Assembly (NCBI RefSeq): GCF_000382285.1
Contig: NZ_KB907938.1
Location: 1-64,000 of the forward strand
Direction of reading: 5' to 3'
DNA length: 64,000 nucleotides
Source of the DNA: Solimonas variicoloris DSM 15731
Lineage (GTDB): Bacteria; Pseudomonadota; Gammaproteobacteria; Nevskiales; Nevskiaceae
This document shows positions 7,703 through 16,499 of the stretch, in pieces (within the stretch, counting starts at the first letter, position 1; every line of letters begins with the position of its first letter). The notes beneath the pieces were generated by a model. That model was not told the origin of the DNA, did no database searches, and saw nothing but the letters and a program-made list of their open reading frames with translations. Both the position numbers and the translations under genes were made by a program.

Positions 7703-9208
7703 TTAGCCGCCGCAGGGATTCGGCGGCGGCGAGCTGCCGCCGGTGGTGCTGCCGCCCGTGGTCGCACCGCCCGTCGAGCCGCCGTCGTCGACCGGATCGT
7801 TGGCGCGTGCGTAGGCCTTGTCGGCGAGGATGGCCTCGTCGGCATGCTCGGCGCCGGCATTGACCACGTAAGGCGTCGTGCTGGCGTCGTTGCGCGGCGC
7901 GATCTGCGCCTGCACCCCGGGCTTGAAGAACGACAGCACGTCGGTCCGCCACACCGACTTGGCCGGCAGGATGAAGTTGCCGTTCTTGTCGGCGATGTAC
8001 GACAGCGAGTTCCACTCGATCATCGACCCGTCGTAGAGGCGCGTCGGATGGCCGAGGATCACGGCGCTGGCGACGGTCGTGATCGCCGCGCGCACCGCCG
8101 TCTCGCAGTAGGTATAGACCACGTCCCCCGGCTGGTAGGCGTTGCCGGAGCCGACCGGCTGCAGCGTGCCGTCGCGGAAGCCCTTGCCCGCCGCATCGAC
8201 CTCGCCGTCGAAGTAGGCCTTGATCTCCGCCTTGGACTTGTAGCGTCCGTCCGCGCCGCCGTTCACCAGCACGTTGGTGTACTGCAACTGCAGCGCACCG
8301 CGCGGATGGCCCTGCCGCGAACCGCCGTTCTGGAAGCTGCTGGTGTAGTTGTAGCCCTCGGGCGGCGCGCCGCTCTCCAGCAGCTCGCCGGCGCTGAACT
8401 GATCCAGGCTGCGCGCATCCCACAGGAAGATGCCGTCCGTGCTGCGGTTGCCATCCTCCAGCGGCAGGACGTTGATGACGTCCTCGAGCGTGGCCTGCAG
8501 CGCCGTGTTGTCTTCCTTGAGGTCACGCACGCTGCCGGCGTACTTGTTCGTCACCGGGCTCGCGGTCGCGGCGAAATCGGTGGCGCTCCAGCCGCCTTCA
8601 CTCGAAGCCAGATACTGATTGCCGCCGTTGAGCACGGCGAGATGATCGGCGGCGACGCCCCAGTAGCGCAGCGTGTACCAGCAGCGACCCTGGATCATCG
8701 CGTTGGACGCGCTGCCCGTACCCGGCGCGCAGACGATGAGATCCTCGCTGGGATTGACGCCGTAGCGGCGCAGCAGCGCATCGATCTGCGCCCCGGAGAG
8801 CACCATGCCGGGCGTCTTGATCACGCCGTTCGAGCGTTCTTCCTGCCAGGCGTTCTCCTGGTAGGAGAAGACCGTTTCGTTGTCGGCCTTGATGAACTCG
8901 GCGCCGGCCGGACCCTTGCTGATCTGGAAGATCACCAGATTGCCCTTGATGCCGGCCGGGCGCTCCTGCAGCCAGTTGTCCTTCCAGCGCTTCAGGGTCT
9001 TGCCGGTGATGAGGCCGCTGCGGTTGTCGTCGTAGTCGTCCGCCGACTCCTGCGCGATCTGCGCCGGCGTGTTGACGATCCGGCTCGCCGCCGGCGTCGT
9101 CTCGGCGCCGGAGCGATCCTCTCCGCCGCAGGCCGCGAGCATCGCGATCACCATGCTGGCGGCAACAAGCCGCCCTGCCCCGCCGTCGCGGCGCCAGCTT
9201 CTCGACAT
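7703..9208 (-). CDS. tandem rhodanese-domain lipoprotein (ExtH-like sulfurtransferase)
   Basis: A 501-residue exported lipoprotein: basic N-terminus, hydrophobic core, lipobox LAAC with C27. Two rhodanese-like halves follow. The first (about 130–205) has the pattern ending GRCWYTLRYWG…VLNGG seen in N-terminal rhodanese domains. The second has LWDARSLDQF (262), GHPRGALQL (300) and the active-site loop VYTYCETAVRA with C368, the expected persulfide-forming cysteine. A Gly/Thr/Ser-rich tail ends the protein. The ATG at 9208 has GAGGAA upstream and heads the operon. Rhodanese lipoproteins beside porins and multihaem cytochromes are described as ExtH in selenite/tellurite loci; a thiosulfate or polysulfide role is equally compatible with the YeeE and TusA genes here. 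Confidence 0.88.
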   Translation of the reverse strand: MSRSWRRDGGAGRLVAASMVIAMLAACGGEDRSGAETTPAASRIVNTPAQIAQESADDYDDNRSGLITGKTLKRWKDNWLQERPAGIKGNLVIFQISKGPAGAEFIKADNETVFSYQENAWQEERSNGVIKTPGMVLSGAQIDALLRRYGVNPSEDLIVCAPGTGSASNAMIQGRCWYTLRYWGVAADHLAVLNGGNQYLASSEGGWSATDFAATASPVTNKYAGSVRDLKEDNTALQATLEDVINVLPLEDGNRSTDGIFLWDARSLDQFSAGELLESGAPPEGYNYTSSFQNGGSRQGHPRGALQLQYTNVLVNGGADGRYKSKAEIKAYFDGEVDAAGKGFRDGTLQPVGSGNAYQPGDVVYTYCETAVRAAITTVASAVILGHPTRLYDGSMIEWNSLSYIADKNGNFILPAKSVWRTDVLSFFKPGVQAQIAPRNDASTTPYVVNAGAEHADEAILADKAYARANDPVDDGGSTGGATTGGSTTGGSSPPPNPCGG

Positions 9209-9409
9209 CGTCTGTTCCTCGTGTTTTCCGGGAGCCGTCGCGTCTGCCGGATGACAGAACGCCCTGAGACGGCTCGTAGCGGCCGCGAGATTAGGAGCTC
9301 GCTCCGGCCCGAGGAAGGAATTCGTGAAGCTATGGTTATGCCGAGACTGCAGCGCAGCGCCGCAACGCGCGAAGCGCAGGGCGGCGCGAGCGCCGCGTGC
9401 AGGCTTGCC

Positions 9410-10840
9410 TCAGCGGCGCGCCTTGTCGATCAGGCTCGTGGTCGAATAGCCGTCGTGGAACGGCAGCACCAGCACGCGGCCGCCGTTGGCAGTGACGGCG
9501 TCGTAGCCGGCGATCTGCTCGGGCCGGTAATCGCCGCCCTTCACCAGCAGATCGGGCAGCACGCGGCCGATCAGGCGCGCCGGCGTGTCCTCGGCGAACG
9601 GCACGACCAGATCGACACAGCGCAGCGCCGCGAGCAGCGCCATGCGGTCGGCGGTCGCGTTCAGCGGCCGCGTCGGGCCCTTGAGGCGGCGCACCGAGTC
9701 GTCGTCGTTGACGGCGACGATCAGCAGATCGCCGAGGCGGCGCGCATCTTCGAGATAGCGCGCGTGGCCGACGTGCATGACGTCGAACACGCCGTTGGTC
9801 ATGACGATGCGCTTGCCGGCGGCGCGCGCGCGCGCCACGGCCTGCAGCAGCACGGCCTCGTCGACCACGCCGCCGTCGACGTCGCGGCGGCCGCTCAGCG
9901 CGGCGCGCAGTTCGTCGCGTGACACCGTCGCCGTGCCGAGCTTGCCGACGACGATGCCGGCCGCGGTGTTGGCGAGCCGGCACGCGGTCGCCAGCGTGCT
10001 GCCGGCGGCGAGCGCGGCGGCGAGCGTGGCGATCACGGTGTCGCCGGCACCGGTGACGTCGAAGACTTCGCGCGCCTCGGTCGGGATGTGCAGCGGTGCC
10101 TGACCGGGCTCGATCAGCGTCATGCCGTGCTCGCTGCGCGTGATCAGCAGCGCGTCGAGCCGCAGTTCCGCGCGCAGCTGCTCCGCCTTCGCCACCAGCT
10201 CGGCCTCGTCGCGGCAGCGGCCGGCGACGGCCTCGAATTCGGCGAGGTTCGGCGTCAGCAGCGTGGCGCCGCGGTAGCGCTGCCAGTCGCTGCCCTTCGG
10301 GTCGACGAGCACCGCCTTGCCCTGCGCGCGCGCCGCCGCGACCAGCGCCGCGACGTCGCGCAGCGTGCCCTTGCCGTAGTCGGACAGCACCACGACGCGG
10401 CACGCGCCGAGCGCTTCGGCATAGCGCGCCGCCAGCTCGGCGGCGTCGAAGGCGCCGACCGCTTCGAGCGCTTCCTCGAAGTCGAGGCGGATCAGCTGCT
10501 GGTTGCGCGACAGCACGCGCAGCTTGGTGATGGTCGGCGCCTGCTCGGTGCTCACGAACTGCGCGCGCACGCCGCGCGCCGCCGTCTCGTCGGCGAGCAG
10601 GCGCGCGGCCTCGTCGCGGCCAACGACGCCGAGCAGGCTCGCCTGCGCGCCGAGGCTGGCGATGTTGAGCGCGACGTTGGCCGCGCCACCCGGCCGCGTC
10701 TCGTCGCGGCGGATGCGCACGATCGGTACCGGCGCCTCCGGCGAGATGCGCGAGGTCGGCCCGATCCAGTAGCGGTCGAGCATCACGTCGCCGGCGACCA
10801 GCACGCGGGCCGCCGCGAAGTCGGGCAGCAGCGCGCTCAT
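9410..10840 (-). CDS. hldE: bifunctional heptose-7-phosphate kinase / heptose-1-phosphate adenylyltransferase
   Basis: A 476-residue HldE of normal length. It makes ADP-heptose for the inner core of LPS: the N-terminal ribokinase-like domain (about 1–320, with [11 protein letters not shown] near 49) phosphorylates D-glycero-beta-D-manno-heptose 7-phosphate, and the C-terminal nucleotidyltransferase domain (about 345–476, TNGVFD then HVGH) adds AMP to heptose 1-phosphate. Both active-site signatures are intact. It follows ilvE on the minus strand after 78 bases and may be co-transcribed from the ilvE promoter. Its product feeds the heptosyltransferase-type gene on the opposite side of ilvE. 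Confidence 0.96.
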   Translation of the reverse strand: MSALLPDFAAARVLVAGDVMLDRYWIGPTSRISPEAPVPIVRIRRDETRPGGAANVALNIASLGAQASLLGVVGRDEAARLLADETAARGVRAQFVSTEQAPTITKLRVLSRNQQLIRLDFEEALEAVGAFDAAELAARYAEALGACRVVVLSDYGKGTLRDVAALVAAARAQGKAVLVDPKGSDWQRYRGATLLTPNLAEFEAVAGRCRDEAELVAKAEQLRAELRLDALLITRSEHGMTLIEPGQAPLHIPTEAREVFDVTGAGDTVIATLAAALAAGSTLATACRLANTAAGIVVGKLGTATVSRDELRAALSGRRDVDGGVVDEAVLLQAVARARAAGKRIVMTNGVFDVMHVGHARYLEDARRLGDLLIVAVNDDDSVRRLKGPTRPLNATADRMALLAALRCVDLVVPFAEDTPARLIGRVLPDLLVKGGDYRPEQIAGYDAVTANGGRVLVLPFHDGYSTTSLIDKARR

Positions 10841-10918
10841 CGCGCGACCCGGCCGGCGGCCATGGCGTATATGCGGATCGGCAGCGCCGGCAGGTCGGAC
10901 ATGCGCGCGTTCAGGCGC

Positions 10919-11842
10919 TCAGAGATGCGCCAGCCATTCCGGATAGTGGCTGCTCTGGCCGTTGACCAGCGCCAGGTACGCCGCCTGCAGCTTGGCGGTG
11001 ATCGGGCCGCGGCGGCCCTCGCCGATCGGACGGTTGTCGACTTCGCGGATCGGCGTGACTTCGGCGGCGGTGCCGGTGAAGAAGGCTTCGTCGCTGATGT
11101 AGACCTCGTCGCGCGTGATGCGGCGCTCGACGACCTTGTAGCCGAGGTCGCGCGCGAGCTGGATCACCGTGCGGCGCGTGATGCCGTCGAGCGCGCTGGT
11201 GACGTCCGGCGTGCTGATGACGCCGTTGCCGACGACGAAGATGTTCTCGGCGCTGCCTTCGGCGACGAAGCCGTCGGTGTCGAGCATCAGCGCCTCGTCG
11301 TAGCCGTCGCGCAGCACTTCATTGAGCGCCATCGACGAGGTCAGGTAGTTGGCGCTGGCCTTGGCGCGGCACAGCGAGGCGTTGACGTGCTGGCGCTGGA
11401 ACGAGCTGGTCTTGATGCGGATGCCGCGCTCCATGTTGTCGGCACCGAGGTACGCACCCCAGGTCCAGGCGGCGATGATCACGTGGGTGTTGAGGCCGGT
11501 GGCGCGCAGGCCCATGCCTTCCGAACCGTAGAACACCATCGGCCGGATGTAGGCGGACTCGAGCTTGTTGGCGCGCAGCACTTCCTTCTGCGCGGCGTTG
11601 AGCTGGTCCTGCGTCCACGGCATCTTCATGCCGAGGATCTTGGCCGAGTTGAACAGGCGCTTGGTGTGATCCTCGAGACGGAAGATCGCCGTGCCCTTCG
11701 GCGTCTTGTACGCGCGCACGCCCTCGAAGCAACCGACGCCGTAATGCAGCGAGTAGGTCAGCACGTGGGTCTGGCATTCGCGCCAGGGCTTGAGTTCGCC
11801 GTCGTACCAGATATAGCCGTCGCGGTCGGCAAAAGAAGTCAT
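10919..11842 (-). CDS. ilvE: branched-chain amino acid aminotransferase
   Basis: A 307-residue class IV (fold type IV) PLP aminotransferase. It carries out the last step of Leu, Ile and Val synthesis from the 2-oxo acids with glutamate as donor. Recognised by YIWYDGEL near the N-terminus, the PLP-lysine region CRAKASANYL, and DGFVAEGSAENIF. The ATG at 11842 has AGGA eight bases upstream. A very good sigma-70 promoter lies directly upstream. ilvE beside heptosyltransferase genes, with glnE at the far end of the LPS genes, is the Pseudomonas arrangement. Confidence 0.96.
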   Translation of the reverse strand: MTSFADRDGYIWYDGELKPWRECQTHVLTYSLHYGVGCFEGVRAYKTPKGTAIFRLEDHTKRLFNSAKILGMKMPWTQDQLNAAQKEVLRANKLESAYIRPMVFYGSEGMGLRATGLNTHVIIAAWTWGAYLGADNMERGIRIKTSSFQRQHVNASLCRAKASANYLTSSMALNEVLRDGYDEALMLDTDGFVAEGSAENIFVVGNGVISTPDVTSALDGITRRTVIQLARDLGYKVVERRITRDEVYISDEAFFTGTAAEVTPIREVDNRPIGEGRRGPITAKLQAAYLALVNGQSSHYPEWLAHL

Positions 11843-11885
11843 CGGTAATCCTGCCTTTGGGGGCGCATGGGTGACGAAGGCGCGC

Positions 11886-11913
11886 ATTATAGGCCCAGTG
11901 CCGGACCTGTCAG
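11886..11913 (-). promoter_or_regulatory. sigma-70 promoter for ilvE-hldE
   Basis: On the minus strand CTGACA (11913–11908), a 16-base spacer, and a perfect TATAAT (11891–11886), about 40 bases upstream of the ilvE ATG. This is among the closest matches to the sigma-70 consensus in the window. Confidence 0.75.
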
Positions 11914-11946
11914 GGCCGCTTGCGCGCGTCGCCGCCACACCGCAGC

Positions 11947-13056
11947 ATGCGCGCTCGACTTCGCCTGCCAGCTGCTGTGTCCGATTTCCTCATCGCCCCG
12001 CCCGCGCCCGCCACGGCCGATGCGCCGCGCATCCTGATCGTGCGGCTGTCCGCGCTCGGCGACATCGTTTTCGCCAGCAGCATGCTCGACGCGCTGCGGC
12101 ACCGCTGGCCGCGCGCGCACATTGCCTGGCTGGCGCAGCCGGGCTTCGCCGCGATCCTCGGCGACGATCCGCGCATCGACGAGCTGATCCGCGTGCCGGC
12201 CGAAATCTTCAAGTCGCCGGCGGCGCTGTGGCGGCTGCGCCGCGAGCTGCGCGCGCGCCGCTACGACTGGGTGTTCGAGGTCCAGGGGCTCGCCAAGTCG
12301 CGCCTGCTCGCCTGGCTCGCCGGCGGCTGGCGCGCCGGCTTTGCGTCGAAGGAGCCCGGCGCGTTCCTGATGCAGCGCCTGCTGCCGAAAGGCGGCGATA
12401 TCGCCGACATCGCCTCGGAGTACCGCTACTTCGCCGCGGCACTGAGCGGCGAGCGCGCCGGCCCGCCACGGCTGCCGGTATCCGACCCCGCCCGCGCCGC
12501 GATCGACGCGCAGCGCACCGCGCTCGGCCTGCCGGCCGGCTTCGTCGCGCTGTGCCCGTTCACGACGCGGCCGCAGAAGCACTGGATCGAATCGTACTGG
12601 CCGCAGCTCGCGCAGCGCCTGCACGAGGCCGGCCTCGGTCCCTGCGTGCTGTTCGGCGGGCCCGGCGACGTCGAAGCCGCCGCGCGCATCGCCGCGGCGA
12701 CGACGGCGCCGCTCGTGAACCTGGTCGGCAAGACCAGGCTCGGCGAGCTGCCGGCCTGGCTCGCGCAGGCGCGGCTGGTGGTCGGCGTCGACACCGGGCT
12801 CACGCACACCGGCATCGCCGTGCGCACGCCGACGGTCGCGCTGTTCGGCTCGACCTGCCCGTACCGGCAGGGCGCCGAATCGCCGCTGGCGGTGCTCTAC
12901 GACGCCCTGCCCTGCGCGCCCTGCCGCCGTCACCCGAGCTGCGACGGCCGCTACGACTGCATGCGCGGGCTGACGCCGGCACGCGTGGCGGCCACCGCCC
13001 GCCAGCTGCTCAATCTGCCACCGTCAAACCAAGCCGCCGCCCCGGAGCCCGCATGA
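11947..13056 (+). CDS. glycosyltransferase family 9, heptosyltransferase type
   Basis: A 369-residue GT9 enzyme, the family that transfers L,D-heptose from ADP-heptose onto Kdo or heptose of the LPS inner core at the inner face of the cytoplasmic membrane. N-terminal ILIVRLSALGDIVFA is the family hallmark, and VVGVDTGLTH followed by ALFGSTCPYR marks the C-terminal ADP-sugar domain. It fits WaaC (heptosyltransferase I) slightly better than WaaF, but I cannot decide. The start could be ATG 11947 or GTG 11977. It is divergent from ilvE, and its TGA overlaps the next ATG (ATGA). Confidence 0.85.
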   Translation: MRARLRLPAAVSDFLIAPPAPATADAPRILIVRLSALGDIVFASSMLDALRHRWPRAHIAWLAQPGFAAILGDDPRIDELIRVPAEIFKSPAALWRLRRELRARRYDWVFEVQGLAKSRLLAWLAGGWRAGFASKEPGAFLMQRLLPKGGDIADIASEYRYFAAALSGERAGPPRLPVSDPARAAIDAQRTALGLPAGFVALCPFTTRPQKHWIESYWPQLAQRLHEAGLGPCVLFGGPGDVEAAARIAAATTAPLVNLVGKTRLGELPAWLAQARLVVGVDTGLTHTGIAVRTPTVALFGSTCPYRQGAESPLAVLYDALPCAPCRRHPSCDGRYDCMRGLTPARVAATARQLLNLPPSNQAAAPEPA

Positions 13057-13403
13057 GCTACCTGCTGCTGATCGTCGAACCGCTCGGCCAGCGCGCCGAG
13101 CGCACGCCCGCCGAAGGCGAAGCCGCCTACGCCAGCATGCTGCGCTACACCGAGGAGCTGCGCGAACGCGGCGTGCTGATCGCCAGCCAGTCGCTGCTCA
13201 CCGCACGCAGGCGCCTGCAGGTCCGCGACGGCCGCACGACGGTGCTCGACGGCCCGTACGCCGAGGCCAAGGAAATGATCGGCGGCTTCTTCTACTTGAA
13301 CTGCGACAGCCTCGACGACGCGTTGGCGCTTTCTGCCAAGTGCCCGGCCGCGCAATGGGCGACCATCGAAGTGCGCGAGGTCGGTCCCTGCTGCGCGGAC
13401 TAG
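13053..13403 (+). CDS. YCII/DGPF-domain protein
   Basis: A 116-residue protein of the YCII-related (DGPF) family. The motif DGPYAEAKEMIGGFF (residues 69–83) is the family signature; these small ferredoxin-fold proteins often accompany sigma factors, and their activity is mostly unknown. It starts in an ATGA overlap with the GT9 gene, so the two are translationally coupled, although no functional link is obvious. The conserved His/Asp pair of YCII catalytic proteins is not evident. Confidence 0.82.
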   Translation: MSYLLLIVEPLGQRAERTPAEGEAAYASMLRYTEELRERGVLIASQSLLTARRRLQVRDGRTTVLDGPYAEAKEMIGGFFYLNCDSLDDALALSAKCPAAQWATIEVREVGPCCAD

Positions 13404-13499
13404 TGGGGCCGGCTTGCGCCGGTCCCGATTCTTGCTTGCGAATCGGCAGCGGACCTTGCGGCCGTCGCCTGGCGGCACCCTTTTGCATGGAGATTTGCT

Positions 13500-14996
13500 G
13501 TGGATGCCATCATCGGCGCAATCAATGACCTCATCTGGAGCCGGGCGCTGATCGTCCTGTGCCTCGGCGCGGGCCTGTACTTCTCGATCCGCACCCGTTT
13601 CATGCAGGTGCGCGGCCTGCCGGAGATGCTGCGCCTGACGATCCGCGGCCAGAAGTCCGAGGCCGGCGTGTCCTCGTTCCAGGCGCTGGCCATGTCGCTG
13701 TCCGGCCGCATCGGCATCGGCAACATCGCCGGCGTCGCCACCGCCATCGCCGTCGGCGGCCCCGGCTCGATCTTCTGGATGTGGGTGATGGGCTTTCTCG
13801 GCGCGTCGACCTCGTACATCGAATCGACGCTGGCGCAGATCTACAAGGTCAAGGACGCCGACGGCCGCTACCGCGGCGGCCCGGCCTACTACATCGAAAA
13901 GGCGATGGGCCTGAAGTGGTACGCGATGACCTTCGCGGTCGCCACCATCATCGCCGCCGGCTTCCTGATGCCGGGCGTGCAGGCCAACGCCATCGCCGAC
14001 AGCGCCGCCAACGTCTGCGCCGGCAGCTCGCTGTGCGGCGCGATGGACGGCCAGTGGTTCGGCCTGCCGGCGCGCGACGCGTTCAAGCTCGGCGTCGGCA
14101 TCCTGGTCGCCGTCATGCTCGGCGCCATCATCTTCGGCGGCGTCAAGCGCATCGCCAACTTCGCCGAGGTCGTCGTGCCGTTCATGGCCGGCGGCTTCAT
14201 CCTGATGGCGCTGACGGTCATGGTGCTCAACGCCGAGCGCGTACCGGAGATGTTCTCGATCATCTTCCAGAGCGCATTCGGCGCGCATGCCGCGTTCGGC
14301 GCGATGTTCGGCCTGGCGGTGGAATGGGGCGTCAAGCGCGGCATCTACGCCAACGAAGCCGGCCAGGGCACCGGACCGCACGCGGCAGCCGCGGCCGAAG
14401 TCTCGCACCCGGCCAAGCAGGGCTACGTGCAGGCCTTCGCGATCTACTTCGACACCATGCTGGTCTGCACCTCGACCGCGTTCCTGATCCTGGCGACCGG
14501 CAAGTACAACGTGCACGCCCCGGGCGGCGGCGCGGCGCTGTACGAAGGCGTGCCGGGCGTCGAAGAAGGCCCGGGCTTCGCGCAGGCGGCGGTGGAATCG
14601 GTGCTGCCGGGCTGGGGTTCGGGCTTCGTCGCGATGGCGCTGTTCTTCTTCGCCTTCACGACCATCATGGCCTACTACTACATGGCCGAGACCAACCTCT
14701 CCTACCTCAACGGCGACCGCCACCGCCCGCTGCCGGTGCTGCTGCTGCGCCTGGGCATCGTCGCGATGGTGATCTTCGGCGCCTTCCGCAACGCGCAGCA
14801 CGCCTGGGCGCTCGGCGACATCGGCGTCGGCCTGATGGCCTGGCTCAACATCATCGCCATCCTCATCCTGCAGAAGCCGGCGCTGATCGCGCTGAAGGAT
14901 TACGAGGCGCAGAAGAAGGCCGGCAAGGACCCGGTGTTCGACGCCGAGGCCGCCGGCATCCGCAACACCAGCCTGTGGAAGCGGGACAAGACGTAA
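13500..14996 (+). CDS. sodium:alanine/glycine symporter (AGCS family)
   Basis: A 498-residue polytopic membrane protein of the AGCS family, which imports alanine or glycine with Na+. Signatures include SLSGRIGIGNIAGVATAI near residue 64 and NEAGQGTGPHAAAAAEVSHP, both typical of the family. The GTG at 13500 is chosen because GGAG lies seven bases upstream. Ten or more membrane helices are visible. It has 96 bases of upstream sequence after the YCII gene; I looked for a glycine riboswitch there and did not see one. The C-terminus is soluble and charged. Confidence 0.93.
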   Translation: MDAIIGAINDLIWSRALIVLCLGAGLYFSIRTRFMQVRGLPEMLRLTIRGQKSEAGVSSFQALAMSLSGRIGIGNIAGVATAIAVGGPGSIFWMWVMGFLGASTSYIESTLAQIYKVKDADGRYRGGPAYYIEKAMGLKWYAMTFAVATIIAAGFLMPGVQANAIADSAANVCAGSSLCGAMDGQWFGLPARDAFKLGVGILVAVMLGAIIFGGVKRIANFAEVVVPFMAGGFILMALTVMVLNAERVPEMFSIIFQSAFGAHAAFGAMFGLAVEWGVKRGIYANEAGQGTGPHAAAAAEVSHPAKQGYVQAFAIYFDTMLVCTSTAFLILATGKYNVHAPGGGAALYEGVPGVEEGPGFAQAAVESVLPGWGSGFVAMALFFFAFTTIMAYYYMAETNLSYLNGDRHRPLPVLLLRLGIVAMVIFGAFRNAQHAWALGDIGVGLMAWLNIIAILILQKPALIALKDYEAQKKAGKDPVFDAEAAGIRNTSLWKRDKT

Positions 14997-15067
14997 GGCG
15001 GAGGACCCTCTCCGCTGGCATGGCGTGAGCGGCAGCATCGCGTTTTGCGACGACAACGGAACCGGCA

Positions 15068-15095
15068 TTCCGAACCTGCTGCGACGGAATATACT
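15068..15095 (+). promoter_or_regulatory. probable promoter of the Fic gene
   Basis: TTCCGA (15068–15073), a 16-base spacer and TATACT (15090–15095), followed after about 40 bases by the fic start with AGGA upstream. The −35 is weak and the −10 is good. Confidence 0.45.
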
Positions 15096-15135
15096 TTAGG
15101 CCCGTCAAGCAGATAAACCGGAACAGGAACCGGCA

Positions 15136-16344
15136 ATGCTGGCCGCGACGCGCCTGTCGTTCTACCTGCTGGAGAGCCCGGACATCCGGGAGCGGGAGAC
15201 TGCGCTCGCCCGCCAGAGCGGCGAACTGGCCGGCCGCCTGCCGCCCGCCACGCGCGCCGCGCTGGCCCGGTGCCTCGAAGGCATCAACAGCTATTACTCC
15301 AACCTGATCGAAGGCCAGGGCACGCGGCCGATCGAAGCCGAGCGCGCGCTGCAGCGCAGCCTCGCCGAACGCAAGCCCGGCAAGGCGGACGATCTGGCCG
15401 CGCTCGCCGTCGCCCACATCCGGACCGAGCGCTGGATGCGCCAGCGCCTCAAGGACGAGCTGGCGCTGGACGTAGCCAGCCGGGACTTCATCTGCGCGCT
15501 GCACCGGCACTTCGTCGGACAGCTGCCCGACTCGCTGCGCGTCGTCACCGGACACGACGGCGAAACGGCCGTGAACGTGCCCGGCGCATTGCGCACGCGC
15601 CACGTGGACGTCGGCGCGCATCGGGCGCCGGCTCCCGAGGACGTACCGGACCTGCTCGCCGCCTTTGCGGAAGGCTGGAGGCACCTGCCGAAAACGCCCG
15701 CGCACCTGCTGCTGGCGCATCACCGCTTCGCTTGGATCCACCCGTTCCTGGACGGCAACGGCCGCGTCGCGCGCCTGCTGAGCACGGCCATGCTGGCGCG
15801 CTACGGCTTCGAGGCCGACGGCCTGTGGTCGCTGTCGCGCGGCCTCGCCAAACGTCGCGATCGCTACTACGAACACCTTGCCCTCGCCGACTCGGAGCGG
15901 CAGGGCGATTTCGACGGGCGCGGCGCGCTGTCGCTGAAGGGCGCAACGCAGTTCGCGAACTTCATGCTCGATACCTGCGAGGACCAGATCGCCTTCATGG
16001 CGGCACGCCTGCAGATCGAACACGTGAAGGATCGCGTCGCGCGCTTCTGCGCCGAACGCAAGCTGGTGCTGGGCCGCGACGAGCGCGCCGCGCCGCTGCT
16101 GATCGAGGCCATGTTCATGGGCCGGCTGGAACGCGGCGCGGCGCCGCGCCTGCTCGACCTCGGCGAGCGCGCCGCGCGCGCCGTGGTGTCGGAATGCGTC
16201 GAGGATGGCTTGCTCACCGCGCCCAGTCATCGCGGCGATCTCACGCCGGTGTTTCCGGTCTACGCCGCCGCGTATCTGTTCCCGCATCTGTTCGAAATCG
16301 ACGATCCGCAGGCGGCGATGCGGGAAACGCTGCTCGTCGCATAA
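15136..16344 (+). CDS. Fic-family adenylyltransferase with its own inhibitory helix
   Basis: A 402-residue Fic protein. The catalytic motif HPFLDGNGRVAR is complete (H202 to R213), so it should transfer AMP, or another nucleotide phosphate, to a target hydroxyl. An inhibitory (S/T)xxxE(G/N) motif is also present N-terminal to the Fic core: S55-N-L-I-E59-G60. This makes it a class II, self-inhibited Fic enzyme, in which E59 blocks productive ATP binding. The C-terminal third (about 290–402) looks like a winged-helix domain, as in SoFic-type proteins. It has its own promoter, no antitoxin partner gene nearby, and no link to the flanking LPS genes. Target unknown. Confidence 0.92.
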   Translation: MLAATRLSFYLLESPDIRERETALARQSGELAGRLPPATRAALARCLEGINSYYSNLIEGQGTRPIEAERALQRSLAERKPGKADDLAALAVAHIRTERWMRQRLKDELALDVASRDFICALHRHFVGQLPDSLRVVTGHDGETAVNVPGALRTRHVDVGAHRAPAPEDVPDLLAAFAEGWRHLPKTPAHLLLAHHRFAWIHPFLDGNGRVARLLSTAMLARYGFEADGLWSLSRGLAKRRDRYYEHLALADSERQGDFDGRGALSLKGATQFANFMLDTCEDQIAFMAARLQIEHVKDRVARFCAERKLVLGRDERAAPLLIEAMFMGRLERGAAPRLLDLGERAARAVVSECVEDGLLTAPSHRGDLTPVFPVYAAAYLFPHLFEIDDPQAAMRETLLVA

Positions 16345-16499
16345 CCCGGCCACCTCACCCGCGCGCGCCCGGTCGCCGGGCACATCGCCGCACGCATGAG
16401 CCGGGCGACTCTGGCAGCGTCGGCCTCATCCGGCACGCTTCACCGCCGCAAGCAAGGTGGCGATGCAGCCGCCGACCGTTCCGCTTCCGCGACGCGACT

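Noticed and set aside
9209-9409. Promoter of the redox operon
   Set aside because: Candidate hexamers (TAATCT and others) are present on the minus strand, but none has a convincing −35 partner, so no promoter was annotated.
13404-13499. Glycine riboswitch before the alanine/glycine symporter
   Set aside because: A short GATTC–GAATC hairpin is present, but none of the conserved glycine-aptamer core is visible and the leader is too short for a tandem aptamer.
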